This document shows positions 6,744 through 15,223 of a stretch of 18,577 nt of DNA, in pieces. Under the pieces are notes generated by a model. It was not told the DNA's origin. It ran no database searches and saw only the letters and a program-made list of their open reading frames with translations. Within the stretch, counting starts at the first letter, position 1; each line of letters begins with the position of its first letter. The position numbers and the translations under genes were made by a program. Source of the stretch: Arcticibacterium sp051269965 (GTDB lineage Bacteria > Bacteroidota > Bacteroidia > Cytophagales > Spirosomataceae); assembly GCA_051269965.1 (NCBI GenBank), contig JBNMFK010000035.1, positions 1 through 18,577 of the forward strand. Direction: 5' to 3'.

Positions 6744-9176
6744 ATGTTCAAGAATAACCTCAAAACGTCATGGCGTAGCCTAAAAAGACAGCCCTTCTTC
6801 ACTTTCCTAAATACCTTCGGTCTGGCCATTGGTATGGCTGGTGCACTAATGATTTCTTTGTACATCTATGACGAACTCAGTTTTGATAGCATGTTTAAAG
6901 ATGCCAACCGAATTCGTCGTGTAGATTTAGACATTAAATTTGGTGGGCAGGCTCAAAAGTATGCTGTTGCTGCCGCTCCATTGGCTTCCGCTTTAGACAG
7001 AGATTTTGACCAAATAGAACTTACTACTCGCTTTAGAACACAAGGTAGCATGCTCCTCAAAAAAGCGGCAGAAGCTACTAATGTAAAAGAGAGCAATACT
7101 ACTTTTGTGGATTCCACCTTTTTTGAAATGTTTGGTTTAGATCTCTTGTATGGAGATACCAAAACCGCTTTAAAAAAACCGCAAACTCTAGTTTTGACTA
7201 AGACGGCTGTCGCCAAACACTATGATATAGATAAAGCTTTAGGCAAATCTATCATTCTTGAAAACGACGAAGTATATCAGATAAGTGGCATTATAGACGA
7301 CCTTCCTAAGAACTCCTTCCTACGTAATCATAGTGTTTTCATGGCCATGACGGGTTATGATGATAATAGAAGCAGTAGCTGGGGAAATAATAATTACCAA
7401 ACCTTCTTTAAACTCATCCCTGCCGCTGCAAACACAGACTTCAAAGAACCCCTTAATGCATTAGTAGAGACCTATGTCATGCCATGGGCACAAACCTTGT
7501 TCCCAGGAATTACCTTAGAGCAATTTGAAGCTTCTGGGAACTACATGCGTTTTAGCACGATCCGACTCATCGATATCCACCTACACTCTGATCAAGTTGC
7601 CGAAATTAGTCCAAATTCAAGCATTCAAAACGTTTACATATTAGCATTCATAGGAATCTTCTTATTAATACTCGCCTGTGTCAACTTTATGAATTTATCC
7701 ACAGCACAAAGTTTAAAAAGAGCCAAAGAAGTTGGCATTAGAAAAACGCTAGGATCTGATAAATTTGGTTTGGTAAAGCAGTTTTTAAGTGAGTCTGGGC
7801 TTATTTCTTTTCTTTCCTTATCGCTAGCCATAGTTTTAGTCATCATTGCACTTCCTGCTTTCAATGACTTGGCAAACAAGTCCTTAGAAATCCCATATAA
7901 TCAATTAGGCTTTTGGGCGTCTTTGATTATCGCCACTATATTATTAAGCCTTATTTCAGGTAGTTACCCAGCTTTTTTCTTATCCCAATTTTCTCCTGCT
8001 AAAGTGCTCAAAGGAGGTGGCACTGGCAAAGTAGGTGGTGGAAATATCAGAAACTCACTGGTTGTTTTCCAGTTTGCTATATCTATCTTTTTAATAGTGA
8101 GTACTCTTGTAGTTTTTCAGCAAATGGACTACATAAAAAGTAAAGACTTAGGATTTACCAAAGAGCAGATATTAATCATTGACGACACCTACGGGGCCGG
8201 AAATCAGGTAAATACCTTTAAAAATGAAGTGGCTCAACTTGGCCAAGTTAGTGCAGCTTCTTTAAGTAGTTACCTCCCTACTCCTTCTTCACGGTCAAAT
8301 ACCTCCTTTATGGAAGAAGGTGAGACGAACCCTGAAAAAGCCATCAATATGCAGGATTGGGCCGTTGACTTCGACTACCCAACTACCCTAAACTTATCAC
8401 TAACGGCCGGCCGCTTTTTTGACGAAACCTTTGGATCAGATTCTACTGCAATGCTCATTAATGAATCTGCAGCTAAAGTATTGGGCTTATCGCCCGAAGA
8501 AGCCATTGGTCAAAGGTTGACAAATGGCGTGCCAGGCCAAGAGGAAAAAACATTTACCATCGTAGGTGTTCTCAAGAACTTTCATTTTCAATCCTTACGT
8601 GAAAATATTGGTGCTTTGTGCATGAGCATAGGAAAAACTAGTGGTAGAATGCTAGTAAAAATTCAGCCAGGAGATTTTGCTGGAACCATTGCCAATATTG
8701 AAAATATTTGGAATCGGATAGCTCCAGGCCAGCCGTTTACCTATTACTTCCTGGAGGATTCCTTCAATGATACCTATCGCTCAGAACAAAGGTTGGGTAG
8801 TATCTTTTTCGTTTTTACTATGATGTCTCTTCTGATAGCCTGCCTAGGTCTCTTTGGTTTAGCAGCCTTTAATGCAGAAAAACGTACTAAAGAAATTGGC
8901 GTCAGAAAAGTCATGGGAGCTTCTGTAGGGCAAATCACCTTTAGGCTCACCGTTGATTTCTTAAAGCTAGTAGGAGTAGCTATTCTTATATCTCTGCCTT
9001 TGGGCTGGTATGCCATGAATAAATGGCTAGAAGACTTCACTTTCAGAATAGAAATTCCTCTTTGGATATATGGTCTCGCAGCATTGGCAGCCATCTTGAT
9101 TTCAGTATTAACAGTGAGTTATCAGAGTATTAAAGCAGCTATTGTGAATCCCGTAAAAAGCTTAAAAAGCGACTAA
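6744..9176 (+). CDS. FtsX/MacB-type ABC transporter permease, intact tandem duplicate
   Basis: This 810-residue permease is the intact twin of the frameshifted gene at 4098. Both start M(F/L)KNNLKTSWRSLKRQPFF, share 26 identical bases over codons 4-12 (4107-4132 and 6753-6778), and keep close similarity to the last codon. The ATG at 6744 is chosen because it aligns with the start of the twin; an upstream in-frame TTG at 6678 would add 22 unconserved residues. The layout is a helix near 20-45, a periplasmic domain, a first FtsX module with RAKEVGIRKTLGSDK, a second helix and periplasmic domain, and a last module with EKRTKEIGVRKVMGAS, ending in NPVKSLKSD. A dyad cluster and a sigma-54-like element lie upstream. 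The gene at 9180 follows after 3 nt, so the two are co-transcribed. Partner ATPase and substrate are unknown. Confidence 0.93.
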   Translation: MFKNNLKTSWRSLKRQPFFTFLNTFGLAIGMAGALMISLYIYDELSFDSMFKDANRIRRVDLDIKFGGQAQKYAVAAAPLASALDRDFDQIELTTRFRTQGSMLLKKAAEATNVKESNTTFVDSTFFEMFGLDLLYGDTKTALKKPQTLVLTKTAVAKHYDIDKALGKSIILENDEVYQISGIIDDLPKNSFLRNHSVFMAMTGYDDNRSSSWGNNNYQTFFKLIPAAANTDFKEPLNALVETYVMPWAQTLFPGITLEQFEASGNYMRFSTIRLIDIHLHSDQVAEISPNSSIQNVYILAFIGIFLLILACVNFMNLSTAQSLKRAKEVGIRKTLGSDKFGLVKQFLSESGLISFLSLSLAIVLVIIALPAFNDLANKSLEIPYNQLGFWASLIIATILLSLISGSYPAFFLSQFSPAKVLKGGGTGKVGGGNIRNSLVVFQFAISIFLIVSTLVVFQQMDYIKSKDLGFTKEQILIIDDTYGAGNQVNTFKNEVAQLGQVSAASLSSYLPTPSSRSNTSFMEEGETNPEKAINMQDWAVDFDYPTTLNLSLTAGRFFDETFGSDSTAMLINESAAKVLGLSPEEAIGQRLTNGVPGQEEKTFTIVGVLKNFHFQSLRENIGALCMSIGKTSGRMLVKIQPGDFAGTIANIENIWNRIAPGQPFTYYFLEDSFNDTYRSEQRLGSIFFVFTMMSLLIACLGLFGLAAFNAEKRTKEIGVRKVMGASVGQITFRLTVDFLKLVGVAILISLPLGWYAMNKWLEDFTFRIEIPLWIYGLAALAAILISVLTVSYQSIKAAIVNPVKSLKSD

Positions 9177-9179
9177 AAA

Positions 9180-11576
9180 ATGTTTAAAAACTATATTAAA
9201 ATAGCTTGGAGAAATCTTATAAATCACCCCACTTTCTCTATCATAAATATTCTAGGACTAGCCGTGGGGATGGCCGTCACTATCATGATTGGATTGTGGG
9301 TAGATAGTGAACTTTCCTACAATGACCACTTTCCTAAGAAGTCCAAAATTGCCTTAGTCTATCAGAGCCAAAACTTCAATGATTTGATAGGAACTGGCCC
9401 CGCTATTCCCCGCCCTTTGGAGGCTGCACTTAAAACGGGCTATATGGACAACTTCAAGCATATTATCATGAGCTCCTGGACTTTTGACAGATACTTGGCA
9501 AACGGTGATGTTAGCATCTCAAAACAGGGGCATTTTATTCAAAAAGAAGGGCCAGAAATGCTAAGCCTAAAGATGATAGAAGGTCAGAGGAATGGGCTAA
9601 AAGACATTGATGCCATTTTGCTTTCAGAGTCTTGTGCTAAGATTCTATTTGGTGAGGAATCAGCCTTAAATAAGTTGCTGAAATTAAATAGTGAGCATGA
9701 TTTAAAAGTAGTCGGCATTTATAAAGATATTCCTGAAAACAATGAATTTAGCGATGTTGAGTTCATGGTTTCTTGGGAGCAATATGTTAATACCAACGGA
9801 TGGATTAAAAACTCCTTAGACAGCTGGGGTAACAACTCGTTTCAAATGTTTGTTGAATTAGAAGACAATGTAACCATGGCTTCGGCGTCTGCAGCCATTA
9901 AAGATGTGAAATTAGAGGCCAGCGAAGATCTCAAACCTTTCAATCCGCAGCTGTTTTTGCATCCTATGGAAGATTGGCATTTAAAGAGTAATTTTGAGAA
10001 TGGTATTCAAACCGGTGGAAGAATTGAGAACGTTTGGCTTTTCGGTATTATAGGTTCGTTTGTCTTACTATTAGCCTGTATAAATTTCATGAATTTAAGT
10101 ACTGCTCGTTCAGAAAAAAGAGCTAAAGAAGTGGGCATAAGAAAAGCAATTGGCTCATTTAGAGGGCAGCTTATAAATCAATTCTTGAGCGAGTCATTTC
10201 TAGTCGTTATTCTCTCCTTCATTTTGGCTGTGGCATTTGTACTTCTTACCATAGAACCATTTAATGAACTGGCGAGCAAAAAAATGAACTTCCCTTGGAC
10301 CAACCCTACGTTTTGGTTCTGCTCTCTTGCTTTTGTCATTACTACCGCTGTTCTATCGGGTAGTTACCCCGCCCTATACCTTTCCTCTTTTCAGCCTGTA
10401 AAAGTTTTAAAAGGAACATTTAAGGCTGGAAGGTTTTCGGCACTTCCACGTAAGGCTCTGGTAGTAATGCAGTTTACTGTTTCTGTTACCTTAATCATAG
10501 GTACACTCATTGTTTTCAGGCAAATTCAATTTAGTAAGAATAGACCCGTAGGTTACGACAAAGAAGGCTTGGTCCAGATACCAGTCATGAGTTCTGATTT
10601 TGAGGGTAAATATGATTTCATGCGTACGCAATTTTTGAATTCTGGAGCAATAGATGAAATGTCTTCCTCTAGTAGCCCTACAACCAGCGTCTGGTCCAAT
10701 CGTTCAGGTTTCATATGGGATGGAAAAACGGAGGGATTTCAAGAAGATTTAGCTTGGGCTTCCGTTTCTTACGAATTTGCAAAATCACTCAATCTCAAAA
10801 TAGTGGCTGGAAGAGATTTCTCCAGAGAAATGGCCTCCGATTCTAATGCCGCCTTAATTAATGAAACGGCTGTTAAATACTTAGGCTTAAAAGACCCTGT
10901 GGGTATGTTTCTCAGAGATGACAGTGACGATCCAGGCCCTCCTTTTAAAATTATAGGTGTTATCCAAGACATGATTGTCCAGTCGCCTTATGAGCCTGTG
11001 AAACAAGCTCTTTATGCCTTTGACGGCTATGACAATGCCGCCTATTATAATTTGAGGCTTAATCCAACTAAAAGTGCCAGTGATAACATAGCCAGTATAG
11101 AGGCCATTTTCAAGGCCCATTTCCCACATTTGCCTTTTCAATACGACTTTGTAGATGAAGAATATGGGAAGAAATTTGCCTCAGAAGAACGTATTGGTAA
11201 CCTCGCCGGTATATTCACCATTTTGGCCATTCTCATAAGTTGCCTTGGACTATTTGGTTTAGCGTCATTCATGGCTGAGCAACGCACTAAGGAAATTGGC
11301 ATCAGAAAAGTATTAGGAGCCTCAGTAGCCAATCTATGGGCTATGCTTTCTAAAGATTTTGTCACCTTAGTGATCATTTCTCTATTCATTTCTACGCCAT
11401 TGGCCTGGTATTTTATGACAGACTGGCTCAGCAGTTACACTTACAAAGCTAATTTTGCCTGGTGGATATTTGCCGCCTCTGGAGCTGGTGCCATAGGAAT
11501 AACCATTCTGACGGTAAGTTATCAAGCCATAAAAGCCGCTATGAGTGACCCCGTAAAAAGCCTTAAAAGCGAATAA
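9180..11576 (+). CDS. FtsX/MacB-type ABC transporter permease
   Basis: This complete 798-residue permease begins 3 nt after the previous stop, which points to translational coupling. It opens with FKNYIKIAWRNLINHPTFS and a helix at about 20-42. A periplasmic domain follows, then an FtsX module with RAKEVGIRKAIGSFR (about residues 315-330). The second half has EQRTKEIGIRKVLGAS near residue 700 and ends in DPVKSLKSE. Its periplasmic domains differ clearly from those of the 4098/6744 pair, while the membrane modules and termini are conserved. That pattern fits paralogues with different substrates or partners. It has no dyad of its own and would be expressed from the 6744 transcript. Confidence 0.93.
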   Translation: MFKNYIKIAWRNLINHPTFSIINILGLAVGMAVTIMIGLWVDSELSYNDHFPKKSKIALVYQSQNFNDLIGTGPAIPRPLEAALKTGYMDNFKHIIMSSWTFDRYLANGDVSISKQGHFIQKEGPEMLSLKMIEGQRNGLKDIDAILLSESCAKILFGEESALNKLLKLNSEHDLKVVGIYKDIPENNEFSDVEFMVSWEQYVNTNGWIKNSLDSWGNNSFQMFVELEDNVTMASASAAIKDVKLEASEDLKPFNPQLFLHPMEDWHLKSNFENGIQTGGRIENVWLFGIIGSFVLLLACINFMNLSTARSEKRAKEVGIRKAIGSFRGQLINQFLSESFLVVILSFILAVAFVLLTIEPFNELASKKMNFPWTNPTFWFCSLAFVITTAVLSGSYPALYLSSFQPVKVLKGTFKAGRFSALPRKALVVMQFTVSVTLIIGTLIVFRQIQFSKNRPVGYDKEGLVQIPVMSSDFEGKYDFMRTQFLNSGAIDEMSSSSSPTTSVWSNRSGFIWDGKTEGFQEDLAWASVSYEFAKSLNLKIVAGRDFSREMASDSNAALINETAVKYLGLKDPVGMFLRDDSDDPGPPFKIIGVIQDMIVQSPYEPVKQALYAFDGYDNAAYYNLRLNPTKSASDNIASIEAIFKAHFPHLPFQYDFVDEEYGKKFASEERIGNLAGIFTILAILISCLGLFGLASFMAEQRTKEIGIRKVLGASVANLWAMLSKDFVTLVIISLFISTPLAWYFMTDWLSSYTYKANFAWWIFAASGAGAIGITILTVSYQAIKAAMSDPVKSLKSE

Positions 11577-11935
11577 CTATCTGCGATTAAAGATTTTGGA
11601 CTATGTTTCCAAGTTTGTTAGCAAAGCATCGTCCTTTTAAAGACATATTGCTTCCTATACTCTAGAACCCTCAAAACAGGCCTTGCTAATCCAATGGGGA
11701 GCTTAAAGGATGCGTAGAGCCTTATTCAAATAGAAAAAATTTAGCCTCACTGTTAGATTCTTGGAATTTATCTTCCCCAATACTTGGTGAAATACCTTTT
11801 TATTAAAATCTTAGAATTCAAGATTAATTAAAGTAGGATTTATGTTTTAATACTATTTCTCCAATGAAATCTGATACTTATAGATACAGTAATGATTTTG
11901 GTCTATATTCACCCGAATTTCAACCTAATAAAATC
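11577..11935. other. Gap downstream of the permease array
   Basis: No complete gene is supported here. A possible decayed permease end lies at 11652-11717. From 11720 to 11935 I see only AT-rich sequence leading to the DUF1080 gene. A TATGTTTT at 11841-11848 resembles the Bacteroidota -7 element TAnnTTTG, but the matching -33 element is poor. Confidence 0.5.
11652..11717 (+). pseudogene. Possible C-terminal remnant of another FtsX-type permease
   Basis: Read in the frame ending at TAG (11715-11717), this stretch gives FLYSRTLKTGLANPMGSLKDA. That resembles the standard end of this family (SIKAAIVNPVKSLKSE in the gene ending at 6528): the NP, SLK and an upstream lysine align. A stop 13 codons further up, with no helix-coding sequence before it, shows that the rest of such a gene is gone. 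Only about 20 codons support the call. Confidence 0.4.
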
Positions 11936-12565
11936 ATGAAAAAAACACTTGTCCTCACTGTTCTATTAGCTGTCACTAATTTAGCCTTTTCACAAAAAAG
12001 TCCAAAGGGCTGGACGTCACTTTTTGATGGAAAGACGTTCAATGGTTGGCATATCAATGAAGATGACCCGAATGCGTTTTCGATTGAAGACGGTACCATT
12101 AAGGTAGCCGGAAAAAGGGCTCACCTTTTTTATGACGGGGCTGCAGGAAATCATGATTTCAAGAATTTTGAATTCAAAATAAAAGCTAAGACTATGCCTG
12201 GGTCTAACTCTGGTATATTTATTCACACAACGTACCAAGCGAAAGGCTGGCCATCAAAGGGATATGAAATACAAGTAAATCAAACGCATACCGACTGGCG
12301 TAAAACGGGTAGTCTTTATGGTGTTGATGATGTAAAAGAAAATTTTGCCAAAGACAATGAATGGTATGAGTATCACGTAATCGTAAATGGTAAAAGGGTT
12401 GTTATTAAAATAGACGGAAAAGTAGCTGTAGATTATACAGAGCCTGATGTCCTACCTAAAGACCGTAACACTAAAAGGCTAAGTTCTGGAACCTTTGCAC
12501 TTCAAGGTCATGACCCCAAGAGCATTGTCTACTTTAAGGATATCAAGGTTAAGGTTTTGGAGTAG
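11936..12565 (+). CDS. Exported DUF1080 / 3-keto-disaccharide hydrolase-like protein
   Basis: This 209-residue protein has a clear signal peptide (MKKTLVLTVLLAVTNLAFSQ) followed by one DUF1080 domain (Pfam name 3-keto-disaccharide hydrolase) filling the rest. Family hallmarks are GWTSLFDGKTFNGWHI at the mature N-terminus, SNSGIFIHTTY in the middle, GYEIQV, a TGSLYGV loop, EWYEYHVIVNG, and the C-terminal pattern GTFALQGHDPKSIVYFKDIKVK. The fold is a concanavalin-like beta sandwich. Some members hydrolyse 3-keto-glycosides; others have no proven activity. The ATG at 11936 is preferred over the upstream in-frame ATG at 11864, because the extra 24 residues would bury the signal peptide. It stands alone on the plus strand and converges on the GH20-like gene. 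Confidence 0.9.
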   Translation: MKKTLVLTVLLAVTNLAFSQKSPKGWTSLFDGKTFNGWHINEDDPNAFSIEDGTIKVAGKRAHLFYDGAAGNHDFKNFEFKIKAKTMPGSNSGIFIHTTYQAKGWPSKGYEIQVNQTHTDWRKTGSLYGVDDVKENFAKDNEWYEYHVIVNGKRVVIKIDGKVAVDYTEPDVLPKDRNTKRLSSGTFALQGHDPKSIVYFKDIKVKVLE

Positions 12566-12927
12566 TTCTTAAGTTGATGTTTACAATAATTTGGATTAGC
12601 TCTCTTAACCGGTTGACTGAATTGCCTTTATTGACAACGAATTCCATTAGATAGAATTCAAGCTTTTTAAAGAATACGATAAGCCTATTTTAGAAAATAC
12701 ACCCTGTCTATTCTATATCAATGATATAGAATAGACAGGGTAAAAGAGATTTACTCAAACCAAGTTCTAAGCAATATGAATATAGGTAAATCTTCTAGTT
12801 TGGACATTCACTTTCCTTTGAAAAAGTGTGACAGACCACATTAATTCTTTCGAAAATTCTTCAGAATCTGGAGAATATCATTTTTCGAGAGTAAAACAAG
12901 ACTCTTAAAACAAGAACTCTAAGCGTA
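12566..12927. other. Convergent intergenic region
   Basis: No gene is seen in these 362 bases on either strand. The strongest signal is the hairpin at 12701-12741. Close to the GH20-like stop, two imperfect copies of TAAAACAAGA(A)CTCT stand in tandem at about 12892-12921. The rest shows nothing recognisable. Confidence 0.5.
12701..12741. terminator. Hairpin between convergent genes, candidate terminator
   Basis: Two 20-base arms are exact reverse complements around a single A. The folded form would be about 18 bp with a CAATG loop. It lies between the converging DUF1080 and GH20-like genes. No T-tract follows it on the plus strand. On the minus strand it is followed by GTATTTTCTAAAA, so it suits the GH20-like transcript better. 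Confidence 0.55.
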
Positions 12928-13986
12928 TCATTCCTTCTCAAACAAAGTCTTAAAACATGCTGCGTCACTGTCTTCACCATCTGGATTATAGAAACGCTTT
13001 AAAAAACTTGATGCTGGACTCCAAACAGTTTGCACCATTCCTGTGAAATGTTCTTTCATTTCTTCCGTAGCGTTTTCTCTGAGGTCCTGCATGAGGGCCT
13101 TTTGTTTCAATGCTAGCTCTGTGTTTCTCCATGGAGAAGTGGCTACATCAAATCCTTTCATAGCAAAATAGACGGCCGTTGCGTCTGCACGTTCATAATG
13201 CCAATCACATATCATCACATCTTTAGGAATAAGGTCGATAGCTTTATGTGTATTATTATAACTCGCCTCCCATAAACCTATACCGGTGGTTTTTCCATCA
13301 AGAAGTCTATCACCCCAAATCCACAACCTTTTACCGCTGAGGGCCAAGTGGTTTCTTATTTTGGTCAGTTCGCCTGCAAACAATTCTGCCTTATCCCTGC
13401 CTTGGCATCTTAGGCAGTCCTCATGTCCTATGTAAAAAACTTCATCCATTCCAGCGTGAAAGCCTTCTGCCTCAAAAACTTCTAAGATTTCATCTACCAA
13501 TTCAAAAACCACTTTATGCACGCCCGGATGTAGCGGGCAGTAGCTTTTACAGTACAAGCCATCGTCATTGGGCCAGACATATTCTTCAGGCAGTTTAATG
13601 CCTGGAGTCTCATCAAATTCTGGATAAACCTCCAGCAGTTTTTCAGAGGTAGAATGCCATGATTGATGCCCGAGCAAGTTTATTTGAGGTATTAAAGAGA
13701 TGCCGTGCTTTTTAGCTACGACCACCATCTTGGCTACGTCTTCGCTGCTCAAAGCATTTTCATCTACCAACTCCGGATGGGATTTATAGGAGTAATTATA
13801 GTCTACCCTTAATATTAGGGTGTTTATCTTTCGAGGTCCCAACTCCTCATCCATAAATTTCACAAAGGCATCCACATGCTCTTTCTCAGGTGCGGCAATA
13901 GCCAACCCTCTCACAGGCATTAAAGACTGCCCAATAGAAAGGTTGATAGAGCATATAACAATACATAAAATCCAGACCTTTTTCAT
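12928..13986 (-). CDS. Exported GH20-like glycoside hydrolase (beta-N-acetylhexosaminidase superfamily)
   Basis: The 352-residue protein has a signal peptide ending near residue 19 (SIG-QS) followed by a TIM-barrel-type catalytic region. The sequence FHAGMDEVF (residues 176-184) matches the GH20 H-x-G-x-D-E signature, with D181-E182 as the expected catalytic pair. LLGHQSW (104-110) matches the active-site GH loop, and WIWGDR (222-227) a later strand. It is shorter than classical GH20 enzymes, which carry an extra N-terminal domain. Cysteines occur in two close pairs (C146/C150 and C191/C194), possibly a metal site or disulfides. Its start is 3 nt after the stop of the acetyltransferase gene, so the two are one transcript. 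Hydrolysis of terminal N-acetylhexosamine residues is inferred; substrate specificity is not visible. Confidence 0.82.
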   Translation of the reverse strand: MKKVWILCIVICSINLSIGQSLMPVRGLAIAAPEKEHVDAFVKFMDEELGPRKINTLILRVDYNYSYKSHPELVDENALSSEDVAKMVVVAKKHGISLIPQINLLGHQSWHSTSEKLLEVYPEFDETPGIKLPEEYVWPNDDGLYCKSYCPLHPGVHKVVFELVDEILEVFEAEGFHAGMDEVFYIGHEDCLRCQGRDKAELFAGELTKIRNHLALSGKRLWIWGDRLLDGKTTGIGLWEASYNNTHKAIDLIPKDVMICDWHYERADATAVYFAMKGFDVATSPWRNTELALKQKALMQDLRENATEEMKEHFTGMVQTVWSPASSFLKRFYNPDGEDSDAACFKTLFEKE

Positions 13987-13989
13987 TTC

Positions 13990-15156
13990 TTATAACTTTA
14001 ATCTAATGTTGATTTTAGCCAACAAGGCCGCAAAGCCAATCATGGTAAATGCCCAAACGATTGAACCACCAACTGCCAACAGAGAGGATTCATCTTGCTT
14101 ATAAAACAATACCTGAAAGGGTAATGACCAGAGCAAATAGTAAATAATGTCTGGTGCTAAATAGGTACTTAGTGAATTCTCTCCTGCAGGTTTAAAAGGG
14201 GCAAAAATGGCTGATTTTTTTTTGACATCTACAAGGTAAAAAAGTAAAGCGAAAAGCAAGATACTAAAACCCGTACATAACATACCCCAGCTAGGCGTAC
14301 CCTCTATTTTAGAGATAATAAACCATTGATGTAATGCAAAGGCCATAATCAAAGCACCTATTCCAAGTGGCACAATATGACGTAGAAATTGTGAGCTTTC
14401 TGATCTGTAATTTTTCAACAAGATACCGATAAGCAAACCAGAGATGACAATTAAAGGAACATTACCGTCCAAAACCACTCCGAAAATTGGTTTAAGAGGA
14501 TTAAGTATATCTGTTAGCCCTAATTGAGTCAAAATATTGAGCCCCAAAAAAGCAAGCCAAACCAAAGCCACTTTCAAGATATGATCTCTGAAAAACAAAT
14601 AAGTGAAAGCGGCTACAAAGTATCCCCAACCTATTAAACCCAAAATACCCCACCAACCCTTCTCTATATATCTAGGATTTTCCGATGTGCCTCCCCTGTA
14701 GATAATGGCGAGTACTAGGAGCAAAAGGATACCCACGTATTTCAGATAAGCGAGTTTACTTTCTTTAGGGTATTTATTCCAAATAAGAAAAATAGATACA
14801 TAGCCAGAAACTACCCAAAGCGTTTTGCTAATACCCGTAAGCTCTGCATTAACACCTCCAGCATTTACCATGAAGATACCTATAATAAGCAAACTTAAAG
14901 TCCTTTCTAAAATATGTCGAACAAGCTCCGACGTACTTTTAGACCTAGCCGAAAAAGCAAATGGAATAGAAAGCCCTACCATAAAGAGGAATCCTGGAAA
15001 AACCCAGTCTGCTAAACCCATGCCGTCTTCAGTAGCTGCTGTGTGGAGTAGCCATTTAGGTACTCCTGGTGTGTAAAGGTCATTCACAAAAAGCATCAAG
15101 AAAAGCGTTAAGCCTCTCATGATGTCTATGGATAAGATTCGTTTGTTATTTTCCAT
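13990..15156 (-). CDS. HGSNAT/NagX-like membrane acetyltransferase (COG4299 type)
   Basis: This 388-residue multi-pass membrane protein has the N-terminal signature of the heparan-alpha-glucosaminide N-acetyltransferase family. SIDIMRGLTLFLMLFVNDL is followed by WLLHTA, with H38 in the place of the conserved histidine that carries the acetyl group in the human enzyme, and then DWVFPGFLFMVGLSIPFAF. About ten hydrophobic segments follow to the C-terminus. In animals the family passes acetyl from cytosolic acetyl-CoA across the membrane to glucosamine; the bacterial acceptor is mostly unknown. Close coupling to the GH20-like gene suggests work on amino sugars, for example from chitin, peptidoglycan or glycosaminoglycans. 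A 21-bp palindrome lies just upstream of the ATG. Confidence 0.85.
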   Translation of the reverse strand: MENNKRILSIDIMRGLTLFLMLFVNDLYTPGVPKWLLHTAATEDGMGLADWVFPGFLFMVGLSIPFAFSARSKSTSELVRHILERTLSLLIIGIFMVNAGGVNAELTGISKTLWVVSGYVSIFLIWNKYPKESKLAYLKYVGILLLLVLAIIYRGGTSENPRYIEKGWWGILGLIGWGYFVAAFTYLFFRDHILKVALVWLAFLGLNILTQLGLTDILNPLKPIFGVVLDGNVPLIVISGLLIGILLKNYRSESSQFLRHIVPLGIGALIMAFALHQWFIISKIEGTPSWGMLCTGFSILLFALLFYLVDVKKKSAIFAPFKPAGENSLSTYLAPDIIYYLLWSLPFQVLFYKQDESSLLAVGGSIVWAFTMIGFAALLAKINIRLKL

Positions 15157-15163
15157 TTATATT

Positions 15164-15184
15164 TTAGGCTAAGGCTTAGTCTAA
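15164..15184 (-). promoter_or_regulatory. Palindrome in the leader of the acetyltransferase/GH20 unit
   Basis: TTAGGCTAAG and CTTAGTCTAA are inverted with one mismatch around a single G. The element ends 8 bp before the start codon at 15156. It could be a repressor operator or an mRNA stem near the ribosome site; I recognise no regulator for it. Confidence 0.4.
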
Positions 15185-15223
15185 TAAAAATAGTAGAAAT
15201 TATTTAAATTTGATTAAAGCAAT

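Noticed and set aside
11864..11935. Upstream ATG start for the DUF1080 protein
   Set aside because: It would place 24 polar residues before a textbook signal peptide; the ATG at 11936 fits export.
12892..12921. Tandem TAAAACAAGA(A)CTCT copies as a CRISPR or regulator array
   Set aside because: There are only two imperfect copies, directly adjacent, with no spacers; probably a small slippage duplication.
13820..14104. 94-codon plus-strand open frame
   Set aside because: It is antisense to the well-supported GH20-like and acetyltransferase genes.
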